Assembly (NCBI RefSeq): GCF_024295625.1
Contig: NZ_JANCOJ010000004.1
Span: forward strand, 1-64,000
Length of the DNA: 64,000 bases
Direction: 5' to 3'
Source of the DNA: Streptococcus sp. CF8_St5-11
GTDB taxonomy: Bacteria > Bacillota > Bacilli > Lactobacillales > Streptococcaceae
A program made the translations under genes and the position numbers. Below the pieces are notes generated by a model, which did not search any database, was not told the DNA's origin, and saw nothing but the letters and a program-made list of their open reading frames with translations. Each line of letters starts with the position of its first letter. Position 1 is the first letter of the stretch. Below are positions 42,849 through 51,776 of the stretch, piece by piece.

Positions 42849-43274
42849 ATGAAAAAAATCGTCTTTGTCTGCTTAGGAAATATTTGTCGGAGCCCCATGG
42901 CGGAGTTTGTCATGAAGGACTTGACGGATCAGTATGAGATTGAAAGTCGGGCCACCTCGAGCTGGGAACATGGCAATCCCATCCATCAGGGAACCCAGAA
43001 AATCTTTCAACAACACCAAGTCCCGTATGATCCAGCCAAGACATCCTTACAGATCAAGGAAGAGGATTTTTACAACTTTGATTTGATCCTAGGGATGGAC
43101 GAAAACAATGTAGCAGATCTGAAGCGAATGGCTCCTGCAGGAACAGAACACAAGATTCATCTTTTTGCTTCTGAAAGTGTGCCAGATCCGTGGTATACCG
43201 GTGATTTTGAGGAGACCTATTCCAGAGTCCTGAGTGGCTGTAAGGCTTGGTTAGATCAGCTAGCAACTTCTTAA
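42849..43274 (+). CDS. Low-molecular-weight protein tyrosine phosphatase
   Basis: A 141-residue LMW-PTP. The P-loop VCLGNICRSPMAEF has catalytic Cys8 and Arg14, and the general-acid region VPDPWYTGDF lies near the C-terminus. Such enzymes dephosphorylate bacterial tyrosine kinases or surface-polysaccharide regulators. Start ATG at 42849; an in-frame start 33 bases upstream is in the leader. It is followed by MORN and acyltransferase genes, suggesting an envelope-related operon. Confidence 0.93.
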   Translation: MKKIVFVCLGNICRSPMAEFVMKDLTDQYEIESRATSSWEHGNPIHQGTQKIFQQHQVPYDPAKTSLQIKEEDFYNFDLILGMDENNVADLKRMAPAGTEHKIHLFASESVPDPWYTGDFEETYSRVLSGCKAWLDQLATS

Positions 43275-43299
43275 GAGTTTGATATGTGAGAGAATGAAT

Positions 43300-43704
43300 A
43301 TGAAAGAATTTTATGAGACTTATAAGGTCTATCTGACGCGAAAAAATTTAGAAATAGCAGCATTAGTCGTGATTGTTCTATCTGCTTTGCTGGTTTTCCT
43401 TTCAGCCATTCCAGGTCAGGGCGTCTTGACCTTGGATAAGGGGGCGATCCGTTACGACGGAAGTTTGGTCCGTGGCAAGATGAATGGCAAGGGAACCGTC
43501 ACCTTTAAAAATGGGGATACCTATACAGGTAACCTCGTCAACGGCTCTTTTAGCGGCTATGGTAAGTTTAAGTCCAAGGATGGTTGGACCTATGAAGGGC
43601 AGTTTGTTAACGGCCAGCCGGAGGGCAAAGGCACCTTAACCACAGAAGCCAACGTCGTATACAAAGGAACATTCAAGCAGGGGATTTATCAAAATGCGCA
43701 TTAA
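43300..43704 (+). CDS. Membrane-anchored MORN-repeat protein
   Basis: A 134-residue protein. One membrane helix (about 18-40, IAALVVIVLSALLVFLSAIPG) is followed by three or four MORN repeats (GKMNGKGTVTFKNGDTYTGN, GSFSGYGKFKSKDGWTYEG, GQPEGKGTLTTEANVVYKG). An alternative ATG at 43294 would add two residues. The ribosome site is weak. Its end overlaps the acyltransferase gene by 11 bases; it may assist that enzyme at the membrane, which is inference. Confidence 0.85.
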   Translation: MKEFYETYKVYLTRKNLEIAALVVIVLSALLVFLSAIPGQGVLTLDKGAIRYDGSLVRGKMNGKGTVTFKNGDTYTGNLVNGSFSGYGKFKSKDGWTYEGQFVNGQPEGKGTLTTEANVVYKGTFKQGIYQNAH

Positions 43705-45496
43705 ATGGTTTTCACTAGTCCGTGTTACAGGACTCTTATTGGTATTGCTTTACCATTTCTTCCAAAAAGCCTTTCCTGGAGGCTTCATTGGGGTAGATAT
43801 TTTCTTCACCTTCTCAGGATTTTTGATTACAGCGCTCTTGATCGATGAATTTGCGCGCAAGCAAGGAATCGACTACCTGGCATTCTTGAAACGGCGCTTT
43901 TACCGGATCGTACCACCCCTTGTCTTTATGGTCTTGGTCGTGATGCCCTTTACCTTTATGGTCCAACGGGACTACGTGGCTGGTATTGGGACTCAGATTG
44001 CGGCGGTCTTCGGTTTTGTGACCAATTTCTTTGAGATGGCAACGGGTGGTAGTTACGAAAGTAACTTCATTCCACATCTCTTCCTTCATACCTGGAGTTT
44101 GGCCCTAGAAGTGCATTACTATGTGCTCTGGGCACTTTTGGCATGGTTCTTGGCTAAGCGGGCTAAGACTGTTGGGAAATACCGAGGTATGCTCTTCCTG
44201 GCATCCAGCGGGCTCTTTCTCTTCACCTTCTTGTCCATGTTCATCCGTGCCTTTCTGACAGCCAATTTCTCTACCATCTATTTTTCTAGCTTCACTCACA
44301 TCTTCCCCTTCTTTGCAGGATCATGCCTAGCAACGGTGACAGGGATTGCCAATGTCAGCCCGAACTTTACAAAGCTGGTGCAGTCTTGGAGCATGAAAAA
44401 GACCTTATCGGTCTTGGGTGGAAGCTTTGCCTTCTTGTTTGTGCTCAGTCTTTTCTTGCCATTTGATAGCTTGTGGACCTATCTGTTTGGCTTTTTAGCA
44501 GCGACAATCGCAGCTTGTGCCATGATTCTGTCGGCCCGCATTCTCCATGAGAAGACGCCAGATAAAAAAGAACCAGCCATCCTCAATTTCTTGGCAGATA
44601 CCAGTTATGGTGTCTATCTTTTCCACTGGCCTTTCTTTATCATCTTCTCTCAACATTTGGGAAATATGATGGCAGCCCTTGTGACGACGATCGTTTCCTT
44701 GATTCTAACGGCTCTGTCTTTCTATATTTTGGAGCCAACCATTGCAGGCAAAGAGCCTCGTGTCTTTGGTATGAAGATGGATCTCAGTTTTTTGACCAAA
44801 CCGATCTTTTACCTCATGATTCCTCTGGCTCTCTTGATGGTTGGAATCTCCGCCTTTGCACCTACCGTTGGAGCTTTTGATGAGAGTTTGGTAGTGAGTG
44901 GGCTCAATCAAGCAGACAGCAAAATGCAGGTCACACGGACGCAGGTGGACAATGCGACTGCAACAGACTATAACGTCTCAAATGGTGTGACCATGATCGG
45001 TGATTCGGTTAACTTGCGAGCACAGGACTACCTGACTAAAGCCATCCCGGGCATCCAGATCGATGCAGTGGTAAGCCGTCAGTTGGAAAATGGAATGAAG
45101 ATCTTTGAGACCGATATCTCCAATAAAGTTCTCCTAAAAAATGTGGTCATTGCCCTAGGAACCAATACTGTAAGCAACTATAAAGAATTGCTGGATCAGT
45201 ATGTTGAGAAACTTCCAAAAGGCCGTCGCTTGATCCTTGTGACACCATATGATGGTCGCTATGCCAACGATCAGTCCAGTGAATCGGTTCAAACCCGTCT
45301 TTATGAGTTGGAACTGGCTAAGAAATACGACTTTATCACCATTGCGGACTGGTACCAAGTAGCAATTGAAAATCCAAACATTTGGGTGGGAACAGACTCT
45401 GTTCACTTCAATATGGAAACCAATGGTGGGGAACTCTATGCTCAAACCGTCAAAGAAGCCCTTGATAAGGCCGAAAAGGGTCCGGTCAAGAAGTAA
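43694..45496 (+). CDS. oatA: OatA-like acyltransferase (membrane acyltransferase-3 plus SGNH domain)
   Basis: A 600-residue protein. An N-terminal acyltransferase-3 domain with about ten membrane helices (YHFFQKAFPGGFIGVDIFFTFSGF) is followed by an extracellular SGNH esterase-like domain (about 415-590). The latter has nucleophile Ser in TMIGDSVNLRA and the Asp-His pair in GTDSVHFN. The layout is that of OatA/Adr peptidoglycan O-acetyltransferases, which protect muramic acid from lysozyme. Teichoic acid or polysaccharide acylation is the alternative. Confidence 0.88.
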   Translation: MRIKWFSLVRVTGLLLVLLYHFFQKAFPGGFIGVDIFFTFSGFLITALLIDEFARKQGIDYLAFLKRRFYRIVPPLVFMVLVVMPFTFMVQRDYVAGIGTQIAAVFGFVTNFFEMATGGSYESNFIPHLFLHTWSLALEVHYYVLWALLAWFLAKRAKTVGKYRGMLFLASSGLFLFTFLSMFIRAFLTANFSTIYFSSFTHIFPFFAGSCLATVTGIANVSPNFTKLVQSWSMKKTLSVLGGSFAFLFVLSLFLPFDSLWTYLFGFLAATIAACAMILSARILHEKTPDKKEPAILNFLADTSYGVYLFHWPFFIIFSQHLGNMMAALVTTIVSLILTALSFYILEPTIAGKEPRVFGMKMDLSFLTKPIFYLMIPLALLMVGISAFAPTVGAFDESLVVSGLNQADSKMQVTRTQVDNATATDYNVSNGVTMIGDSVNLRAQDYLTKAIPGIQIDAVVSRQLENGMKIFETDISNKVLLKNVVIALGTNTVSNYKELLDQYVEKLPKGRRLILVTPYDGRYANDQSSESVQTRLYELELAKKYDFITIADWYQVAIENPNIWVGTDSVHFNMETNGGELYAQTVKEALDKAEKGPVKK

Positions 45497-45543
45497 CAAT
45501 GCTTCTCTGAAACTGAAACAAAACAAATCCTAACAAAATAAAA

Positions 45544-45583
45544 CAAAAAGCAACTTTTTACTTGTAAAAAGCTGCTTTTTTTA
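45544..45583 (+). terminator. Terminator after the acyltransferase gene
   Basis: AAAAAGCAACTTTTTAC and GTAAAAAGCTGCTTTTT form a long stem with a tail of T residues. The A tract makes it near-symmetrical. Confidence 0.88.
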
Positions 45584-45592
45584 GTAAGATTG

Positions 45593-45804
45593 AGAAAACG
45601 CTTACAAAAATCAATTGAAAATATCACTTTGTGAAGAAAAAAATTTTTTAATTATTTTTTCACAATTTTGCTAGATAATTGCTTTCACAGCAATAGGATT
45701 GATAAAACTTTCACAAACTTCAAAAAAATCTTTGTGAAAGTTGCTTGGAAGTGTTTACAAAAATCTCAAAATAGAGTACAATTATATTGTGAAATAATTA
45801 ACAA
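45593..45804 (+). promoter_or_regulatory. adhE control region: cre site, Rex half-sites, promoter and Rex operator
   Basis: The promoter is TTTACA (45754-45759), 17 bases, TACAAT (45777-45782). Five bases after the -10 lies TTGTGAAATAATTAACAA (45787-45804), which matches the Rex consensus at 17 of 18 positions and would block transcription when NADH is low. Upstream are a 12-base inverted repeat AACTTTCACAAA/TTTGTGAAAGTT (45706-45717, 45731-45742), TTGTGAA at 45629 and TTCACAA at 45659. A cre-like AGAAAACGCTTACA (45593-45606) matches 13 of 14. Together they suggest redox plus carbon control of adhE. Confidence 0.75.
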
Positions 45805-45898
45805 ATCGAAATTTCTTACACTATTCTTGAAAATTTCCGAAAACATGAAAAAGTTCTAGAAAAGGATAAGGGTTTCAAACATTGGAGGAAAGCATCAA

Positions 45899-48550
45899 AT
45901 GGCTGATAAAAAAACTCTCTCACCTGAAGAAAAGAAACTCGCTGCTGAAAAACACGTAGACGAGTTGGTGCAAAAAGCGCTGGTGGCGCTTGAAGAAATG
46001 CGCAAATTGAACCAGGAGCAAGTGGACTACATTGTAGCGAAAGCATCTGTAGCTGCTCTTGACGCACACGGTGAGCTCGCTCTTCATGCTTATGAAGAAA
46101 CTGGTCGTGGGGTCTTTGAAGATAAGGCGACGAAGAACTTGTTCGCTTGTGAACACGTAGTAAATAACATGCGTCACACCAAGACAGTTGGTGTCATTTC
46201 AGAAGATGACGTCACTGGTTTAACGCTGATTGCAGAGCCAGTCGGAGTTGTCTGCGGGATCACTCCTACAACCAACCCTACTTCAACAGCAATCTTTAAA
46301 GCATTGATTTCCTTGAAGACACGGAACCCTATCGTCTTTGCCTTCCACCCATCTGCTCAAGAATCATCTGCTCATGCGGCACAAATCGTACGCGATGCGG
46401 CAATTGCAGCTGGAGCACCTGAGAACTGTGTGCAATGGATTACCCAACCTTCTATGGAAGCAACCAGTGCCCTTATGAACCATGAAGGAGTTGCTACGAT
46501 CCTTGCGACCGGTGGTAACGCCATGGTGAAAGCTGCTTATTCTTGTGGAAAACCAGCTCTTGGGGTTGGTGCCGGAAACGTGCCTGCTTACGTTGAAAAA
46601 TCAGCCAACATCCGCCAAGCAGCACACGATATCGTCATGTCTAAATCATTTGACAACGGTATGGTCTGTGCGTCTGAACAAGCGGTCATCATCGATAAAG
46701 AAATCTACGATGAGTTTGTTGAAGAATTCAAATCTTACCACACTTACTTTGTTAACAAAAAAGAAAAAGCCCTTCTTGAAGAGTTCTGCTTCGGTGTGAA
46801 AGCGAACAGCAAAAACTGTGCGGGTGCGAAATTGAATGCGGACATCGTTGGGAAACCAGCAGCATGGATCGCAGAACAAGCTGGCTTCTCAGTTCCAGAA
46901 GGAACCAATATCCTTGCGGCAGAATGTAAAGAAGTTGGTGAAAAAGAGCCTTTGACTCGTGAAAAATTGTCACCAGTCATTGCAGTCTTGAAATCTGAAA
47001 GCCGTGAAGACGGAATTAACAAAGCTCGCCAAATGGTTGAATTCAACGGTCTTGGTCACTCAGCTGCCATCCATACAGCTGACGAAGAATTGACCAAAGA
47101 ATTTGGTAAAGCAGTTAAAGCCATTCGTGTTATCTGCAACTCTCCTTCGACTTTCGGTGGTATCGGGGATGTATACAATGCCTTCTTGCCATCATTAACA
47201 CTTGGATGTGGTTCTTACGGACGCAACTCTGTTGGGGACAACGTTAGTGCCATCAACCTCTTGAATATTAAAAAAGTCGGACGCCGGAGAAATAACATGC
47301 AATGGATGAAACTTCCTTCAAAAACATACTTTGAACGTGATTCAATTGAATACTTACAAAAATGTCGTGACGTTGAACGTGTCATGATCGTTACAGACCA
47401 CGCTATGGTAGAGCTTGGTTTCCTTGATCGTATCATCGAACAGCTTGACCTTCGTCGCAACAAGGTGGTTTACCAAATCTTTGCAGACGTAGAACCAGAT
47501 CCAGATATCACAACTGTTGAACGTGGTACAGAGATCATGCGTGCCTTCAAACCAGATACGATCATTGCTCTCGGTGGTGGGTCACCAATGGATGCGGCCA
47601 AAGTTATGTGGCTCTTCTACGAACAACCAGAAGTGGACTTCCGTGACTTGGTTCAAAAATTCATGGATATCCGTAAACGTGCCTTCAAGTTCCCATTGCT
47701 TGGTAAGAAGACTAAATTCATCGCCATCCCAACAACATCTGGTACAGGATCTGAAGTAACTCCATTTGCCGTTATTTCTGATAAAGCAAACAACCGTAAA
47801 TACCCAATCGCAGACTACTCATTGACTCCAACAGTAGCCATCGTAGACCCTGCCTTGGTATTGACAGTTCCAGGATCTGTTGCAGCAGACACTGGTATGG
47901 ACGTCTTGACGCACGCGACAGAAGCTTACGTATCACAAATGGCTAGCGACTTCACAGATGGTCTTGCTCTTCAAGCTATTAAACTTGTCTTTGAAAACTT
48001 GGAAAGCTCAGTCAAGAATGCGGACTTCCATTCACGCGAAAAGATGCACAATGCGTCAACCATCGCAGGTATGGCCTTCGCCAATGCCTTCCTCGGTATT
48101 TCTCACTCAATGGCCCACAAGATCGGTGCGCAATTCCACACCATCCACGGACGGACCAATGCCATCTTGCTTCCATACGTTATCCGCTACAACGGTACAC
48201 GCCCAGCTAAGACAGCTACATGGCCTAAGTACAACTACTACCGTGCAGATGAAAAATACCAAGATATCGCTCGTATGCTAGGACTTCCATGCTCTACTCC
48301 AGAAGAAGCCGTTGAAGCTTACGCAAAAGCTGTATACGAACTCGGTGAACGCTGTGGTATCGAAATGAACTTCAAAGCACAAGGCATCGATGAAAAAGAA
48401 TGGAAGAAACATTCTCGTGAATTGGCCTTCCTTGCTTATGAAGATCAATGTTCACCAGCTAACCCACGTCTTCCAATGGTAGACCATATGCAAGAAATCA
48501 TCGAAGATGCTTACTATGGTTACAAGGAACGTCCAGGACGTCGTAAATAA
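45899..48550 (+). CDS. adhE: Bifunctional acetaldehyde-CoA / alcohol dehydrogenase AdhE
   Basis: An 883-residue fusion that reduces acetyl-CoA to ethanol and regenerates NAD+ in mixed-acid fermentation. The N-terminal aldehyde dehydrogenase half has Cys257 (MVCASEQ). The C-terminal iron-dependent alcohol dehydrogenase half has GGGSPMDAAK, IPTTSGTGSEVTPFAVI and iron-binding His residues around AFLGISHSMAHK and HTIHGRTN. AdhE normally forms spirosome filaments. TTGGAGG precedes the ATG. Confidence 0.97.
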   Translation: MADKKTLSPEEKKLAAEKHVDELVQKALVALEEMRKLNQEQVDYIVAKASVAALDAHGELALHAYEETGRGVFEDKATKNLFACEHVVNNMRHTKTVGVISEDDVTGLTLIAEPVGVVCGITPTTNPTSTAIFKALISLKTRNPIVFAFHPSAQESSAHAAQIVRDAAIAAGAPENCVQWITQPSMEATSALMNHEGVATILATGGNAMVKAAYSCGKPALGVGAGNVPAYVEKSANIRQAAHDIVMSKSFDNGMVCASEQAVIIDKEIYDEFVEEFKSYHTYFVNKKEKALLEEFCFGVKANSKNCAGAKLNADIVGKPAAWIAEQAGFSVPEGTNILAAECKEVGEKEPLTREKLSPVIAVLKSESREDGINKARQMVEFNGLGHSAAIHTADEELTKEFGKAVKAIRVICNSPSTFGGIGDVYNAFLPSLTLGCGSYGRNSVGDNVSAINLLNIKKVGRRRNNMQWMKLPSKTYFERDSIEYLQKCRDVERVMIVTDHAMVELGFLDRIIEQLDLRRNKVVYQIFADVEPDPDITTVERGTEIMRAFKPDTIIALGGGSPMDAAKVMWLFYEQPEVDFRDLVQKFMDIRKRAFKFPLLGKKTKFIAIPTTSGTGSEVTPFAVISDKANNRKYPIADYSLTPTVAIVDPALVLTVPGSVAADTGMDVLTHATEAYVSQMASDFTDGLALQAIKLVFENLESSVKNADFHSREKMHNASTIAGMAFANAFLGISHSMAHKIGAQFHTIHGRTNAILLPYVIRYNGTRPAKTATWPKYNYYRADEKYQDIARMLGLPCSTPEEAVEAYAKAVYELGERCGIEMNFKAQGIDEKEWKKHSRELAFLAYEDQCSPANPRLPMVDHMQEIIEDAYYGYKERPGRRK

Positions 48551-48582
48551 GACGCCAAGGAACAACTGATGTTTATCAGCTA

Positions 48583-48610
48583 CCCCCACTCGAAAGAGCG
48601 GGGGATTTTT
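48583..48610 (+). terminator. Terminator after adhE
   Basis: CCCCCACTC-GAAA-GAGCGGGGG with a single mismatch, followed by ATTTTT. Confidence 0.88.
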
Positions 48611-48801
48611 GCTATTTGGGTCCAAAACTCGTTTTTTCATAAAAAATTAGACTTTTTTTCAGAAATTGTGTTATTTTTATAGCATTCCGAGCTATTTTAT
48701 GTTACCCTATAGTGTGTGAATCTGCCTGTAGCTGAAGGGTTATGATCCTTTTTCAGTTATAGGAAACGAAAAAACAAATCCAAGAAAGGAGGCCATCTCA
48801 A

Positions 48802-49359
48802 ATGGAGTTAGAAGGTGACGTGCAAGGAAGACAAGATCAGGCACAGAAAATTATTGAAATGCCCCAACGAGATCGGGAAACTTCCACTTCAGAAAATCAG
48901 CCATCATCTGCTTCGGTGGTCTCCATGTATGGGCAGGAAAATCCAAGCATTTCTAGCCTACATCAGCAACTGGCAGGCGCATCTGGAACCCAGACCATTC
49001 AATTGCGGGAGGAATTGGTGCTGGCGGTAGCGCAGAATGCTTCAGCGCAAGCAACTGTCTTTGAGGCAGAAGTCAAGGATAAGCTGGAAGAGGCTAAGGA
49101 GACGGTTTCTCATAAGGTCGCTGAGGTGTCTCAAATGGCCCACAGCATGGCCCAATTTTTAACAGATGCAGAAGTGGAGCAACTATTAGGAGAGTTCTCC
49201 ATGGATACTTGTTGGGACCAAGCAGTAGAGGCGGAAAACCTTGCCCAAGCAAAGGCCTACTCTACTCGCTTGTCAGATTTGGCAGGTCAGTTGGAGGCTG
49301 CATCAGCTCAATTGGTGGACTTGGACAAGGGACAAGCGACGGCCTTTGATTTTTCATAA
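48802..49359 (+). CDS. Unknown protein, first gene of a three-gene coiled-coil cassette
   Basis: A 185-residue soluble acidic protein with no signal peptide or membrane segment. The N-terminal 60 residues are polar and Ser/Gln-rich. The rest is helical, with heptad-like LxxxLxxA patterns (about 75-120 and 145-180). AAAGGAGG lies a dozen bases before the ATG. Two further small helical proteins follow at once. I do not recognise a family. The cassette recalls the small helical partner proteins of LXG/type VII operons, but no LXG toxin or secretion gene is nearby. Confidence 0.75.
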   Translation: MELEGDVQGRQDQAQKIIEMPQRDRETSTSENQPSSASVVSMYGQENPSISSLHQQLAGASGTQTIQLREELVLAVAQNASAQATVFEAEVKDKLEEAKETVSHKVAEVSQMAHSMAQFLTDAEVEQLLGEFSMDTCWDQAVEAENLAQAKAYSTRLSDLAGQLEAASAQLVDLDKGQATAFDFS

Positions 49360-49372
49360 GTAGGAGAAAAAG

Positions 49373-49678
49373 ATGTTAGAGATCCTGGGAGAGGACAGAG
49401 AACGAATTGAGGAGCTCCATCGAGAGATTAAAAAGGAGCAAGAGCGGATTGCGATCAGAAGTTTGATTGCAACGCAGAAAGCCTTGATGATGTTGGAAGG
49501 GATGAGTTTGCAGGTAACCTTGGGCGGTCAATCCGAAAAGATGCGCTCTTTTGCTACAACGACCCTCGTTAGTGATTTGAAAGATGGATTTACAGGAGGA
49601 GCAGCGGACGCGGTAGAAACAGCACTGAAAGCAGTGAAGAAGCCTATTTTATTGAGTCCGATTAAAGGAGGTATGTGA
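49373..49678 (+). CDS. Unknown protein, second gene of the coiled-coil cassette
   Basis: A 101-residue protein. The N-terminal charged helix (EDRERIEELHREIKKEQERI) is followed by an Ala/Leu/Met-rich middle and a Gly-rich segment (GGQSEKMRS, TGGAADAVE). No signal peptide. TAGGAG stands before the ATG, 13 bases after the preceding stop. Its stop overlaps the next start (ATGTGATG). The KAVKKPILLSPIKGGM tail includes the next gene's ribosome binding site. Family not recognised. Confidence 0.75.
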   Translation: MLEILGEDRERIEELHREIKKEQERIAIRSLIATQKALMMLEGMSLQVTLGGQSEKMRSFATTTLVSDLKDGFTGGAADAVETALKAVKKPILLSPIKGGM

Positions 49679-50001
49679 TGTACCATTCAGGAAATAGTGA
49701 ATTAGAACAACTAGAAGATCGACATTACCGCTTCAATCAAAAGCTTAGTGAGTTGGAGTGGGATTATGCGGATATGCGTATGGATGTCCGCCAACATACA
49801 GAAAATTTAGTGGACTGGCTAAGTGCCCTTCATTTTCAAGCGCCAAGTGCGGAGGCTCAAAGTGGCCTGGAGCGTTTATTTGCCTTGCAAGAAGAGTTTG
49901 AGGCAGAACTCAAGCGCTATGAAGAGCGTTTAGAAGAAGAACGCGAGCGCGAGCAGCAAGAGTACTACAAGCAGCGTCAACAATTAGAACAAGGTGATTG
50001 A
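49678..50001 (+). CDS. Unknown coiled-coil protein, third gene of the cassette (DUF3958-like?)
   Basis: A 107-residue, highly charged helical protein with long heptads: LEQLEDRHYRFNQKLSELEW and a Glu/Arg/Gln-rich C-terminal helix. The first 40 residues remind me of DUF3958 proteins (type VII LXG-associated), but I cannot confirm this. ATG 49678 overlaps the preceding TGA and has AAAGGAGG five bases upstream; translation is surely coupled. A terminator follows. Confidence 0.75.
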   Translation: MYHSGNSELEQLEDRHYRFNQKLSELEWDYADMRMDVRQHTENLVDWLSALHFQAPSAEAQSGLERLFALQEEFEAELKRYEERLEEEREREQQEYYKQRQQLEQGD

Positions 50002-50002
50002 A

Positions 50003-50039
50003 ACATTCCTCTGGTATAGATAAGGGGAATGTTTTTGTT
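50003..50039 (+). terminator. Terminator after the coiled-coil cassette
   Basis: AAACATTCC and GGAATGTTT form the stem, separated by a 15-20 base loop, with T residues after it. Confidence 0.75.
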
Positions 50040-50075
50040 TGCTCAAAAAACTTTTAAAAATGTGCCTATAAAATC

Positions 50076-50112
50076 TTGCAAGCGCTTACTTAGTATGTTA
50101 TAATATTCACAA
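50076..50112 (+). promoter_or_regulatory. Promoter of the zinc alcohol dehydrogenase with overlapping cre and possible Rex sites
   Basis: TTGCAA (50076-50081), 17 bases, TG-T-TATAAT (hexamer 50099-50104). TGCAAGCGCTTACT (50077-50090) is a cre-like site with two deviations and covers the -35. ATGTTATAATATTCACAA (50095-50112) matches the Rex operator at 13 of 18 and has one perfect half, TTCACAA. Confidence 0.65.
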
Positions 50113-50162
50113 AGAAACGAAAATAAAATGGTTTTATCAAACCAACAAAAAAGGAGTCGCTT

Positions 50163-51215
50163 ATGAAAGCTGCAACCTATGTATCTGCAGGCAATCTGCA
50201 ACTGCTGGATCAACCAAAACCAGTGATCAAAAATCCAACGGATGCCATTGTGCGTGTCTTGAAGACAACCATCTGTGGGACAGACCTTCACATCCTAGGA
50301 GGAGATGTGCCAGCTTGTAAAGAAGGCACGATTTTAGGCCACGAAGGAATCGGGATCGTCGAAGAAGTCGGCGATGCAGTGAATAACTTCAAGGTAGGCG
50401 ACAAGGTCATCATCTCTTGTGTCACAGCTTGTAATACCTGCTACTACTGTAAACGTAGTTTGCCTTCTCACTGTGAAGATGGTGGTTGGATTTTAGGTCA
50501 CTTGATCAACGGAACCCAAGCAGAGTATGTCCACATTCCACATGCGGATGGAAGTCTTTATCATGCGCCTGAAACTGTGGATGACGAAGCCTTGGTCATG
50601 CTCTCAGATATTCTCCCAACCTCTTATGAAATTGGGGTGCTTCCATCTCATGTAAAACCAGGTGATAATGTCTGTATCGTTGGAGCTGGTCCGATTGGTC
50701 TTGCAGCACTTTTGACCGTTCAATTCTTCTCACCAGCTACGATTATCATGGTGGACTTGTCTGAATCTCGTCTTGAAGCAGCTAAGAAATTTGGGGCAAC
50801 TCACACCATCTGCTCCAGCGATATCGCTGAAATCAAGGCCTTTATCAATGAAGTGACCGAAGGTCGTGGGGTCGATATCTCTATGGAATGTGTGGGTTAT
50901 CCTGCTACTTTTGATGTCTGCCAAAACGTCATCTCTGTCGGTGGTCATATTGCCAATGTCGGTGTCCACGGAAAACCGGTTAGCTTCAATTTGGATGATT
51001 TGTGGATCAAGAACATTACTCTTAACACCGGTCTTGTCAATGCCAATACCACTGAAATGTTGCTCAATGTCTTGAAATCAGGCAAGATCGATGCAACCAA
51101 GCTCATCACCCACCACTTCAAACTCTCAGAAGTTGAAAAAGCCTATGATGTCTTTAAACATGCGGGTGAAAACCATGCTCTCAAGGTGATTATCGAAAAT
51201 GATATCAGTGAATGA
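50163..51215 (+). CDS. Zinc-dependent alcohol dehydrogenase (MDR family)
   Basis: A 350-residue medium-chain dehydrogenase. Catalytic-zinc residues lie in TTICGTDLHILGG and LGHEGIGIVEEVG. Structural-zinc cysteines lie in CVTACNTCYYCKRSLPSHC, and the Rossmann motif is VGAGPIGLAALL. It resembles bacterial NAD(P)-dependent secondary or primary alcohol dehydrogenases; substrate unknown. It has its own CcpA-type promoter and terminator. Confidence 0.92.
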   Translation: MKAATYVSAGNLQLLDQPKPVIKNPTDAIVRVLKTTICGTDLHILGGDVPACKEGTILGHEGIGIVEEVGDAVNNFKVGDKVIISCVTACNTCYYCKRSLPSHCEDGGWILGHLINGTQAEYVHIPHADGSLYHAPETVDDEALVMLSDILPTSYEIGVLPSHVKPGDNVCIVGAGPIGLAALLTVQFFSPATIIMVDLSESRLEAAKKFGATHTICSSDIAEIKAFINEVTEGRGVDISMECVGYPATFDVCQNVISVGGHIANVGVHGKPVSFNLDDLWIKNITLNTGLVNANTTEMLLNVLKSGKIDATKLITHHFKLSEVEKAYDVFKHAGENHALKVIIENDISE

Positions 51216-51251
51216 AGTGGCAACTAATGTTTGTTCATAGTTTTTTTAGAC

Positions 51252-51280
51252 GGACCAGAGATATTCTGGTCCTATTTTCA
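51252..51280 (+). terminator. Terminator after the alcohol dehydrogenase
   Basis: GGACCAGA (51252-51259) pairs with TCTGGTCC (51265-51272), followed by TATTTT. Confidence 0.85.
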
Positions 51281-51302
51281 ACCCCAAAAAGCCAATGATT
51301 CC

Positions 51303-51352
51303 TTGCAAAATAAATTTGTTGTCTTATAATAGAAGTACAGAAAACGATTACA
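51303..51352 (+). promoter_or_regulatory. Promoter with cre-like site for the small membrane protein
   Basis: TTGCAA (51303-51308), 16 bases, TATAAT (51325-51330). AGAAAACGATTACA (51339-51352) matches the cre consensus at 13 of 14, just after the transcription start. Confidence 0.7.
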
Positions 51353-51373
51353 TAAAGAGAAAGGTGTGATCTT

Positions 51374-51760
51374 ATGAAACGGCTTCGTTATCATCGTGAA
51401 TTCTGGATGGACTTTCATTTCTGGATCTTGGTCTTGCTTTTAGCGGCTGTAGCTTTGACGATGCGGGATCCTCTTTCGGTAGTTAGCCTCGCTTATCTTG
51501 CTTTTGTTGGGATTTTGATCCTTCTTCAGGTCTTTCAACCGCCTGTATCGACACGTCAGTACCCAGAAGGTAGCTACCATTTCAATTGGACCTTCTATCG
51601 CGATACCCGACTGTATATCAATCTCTTTTTACTAGCAGGTCTCTTGGCAGGCCCAATGGCTTCATCGGATATGGTCTATTGGATCTTGCTTGGAGCCGTC
51701 GTCGGCTCTATCGGTTTTGTATTTGTCGTAAAGGAAAAAGCGACTCAAAAGATGGCCTAG
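51374..51760 (+). CDS. Small integral membrane protein, unknown function
   Basis: A 128-residue protein with four predicted membrane helices (about 15-30, 35-53, 79-96, 100-118). The N-terminus is basic (MKRLRYHREFWMDFHFW). GAAAGG lies before the ATG. It is monocistronic between its own cre-type promoter and a perfect terminator. Catabolite control hints at a role in carbohydrate-limited growth; no family recognised. Confidence 0.8.
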   Translation: MKRLRYHREFWMDFHFWILVLLLAAVALTMRDPLSVVSLAYLAFVGILILLQVFQPPVSTRQYPEGSYHFNWTFYRDTRLYINLFLLAGLLAGPMASSDMVYWILLGAVVGSIGFVFVVKEKATQKMA

Positions 51761-51776
51761 GGAATCATCATGTCCT

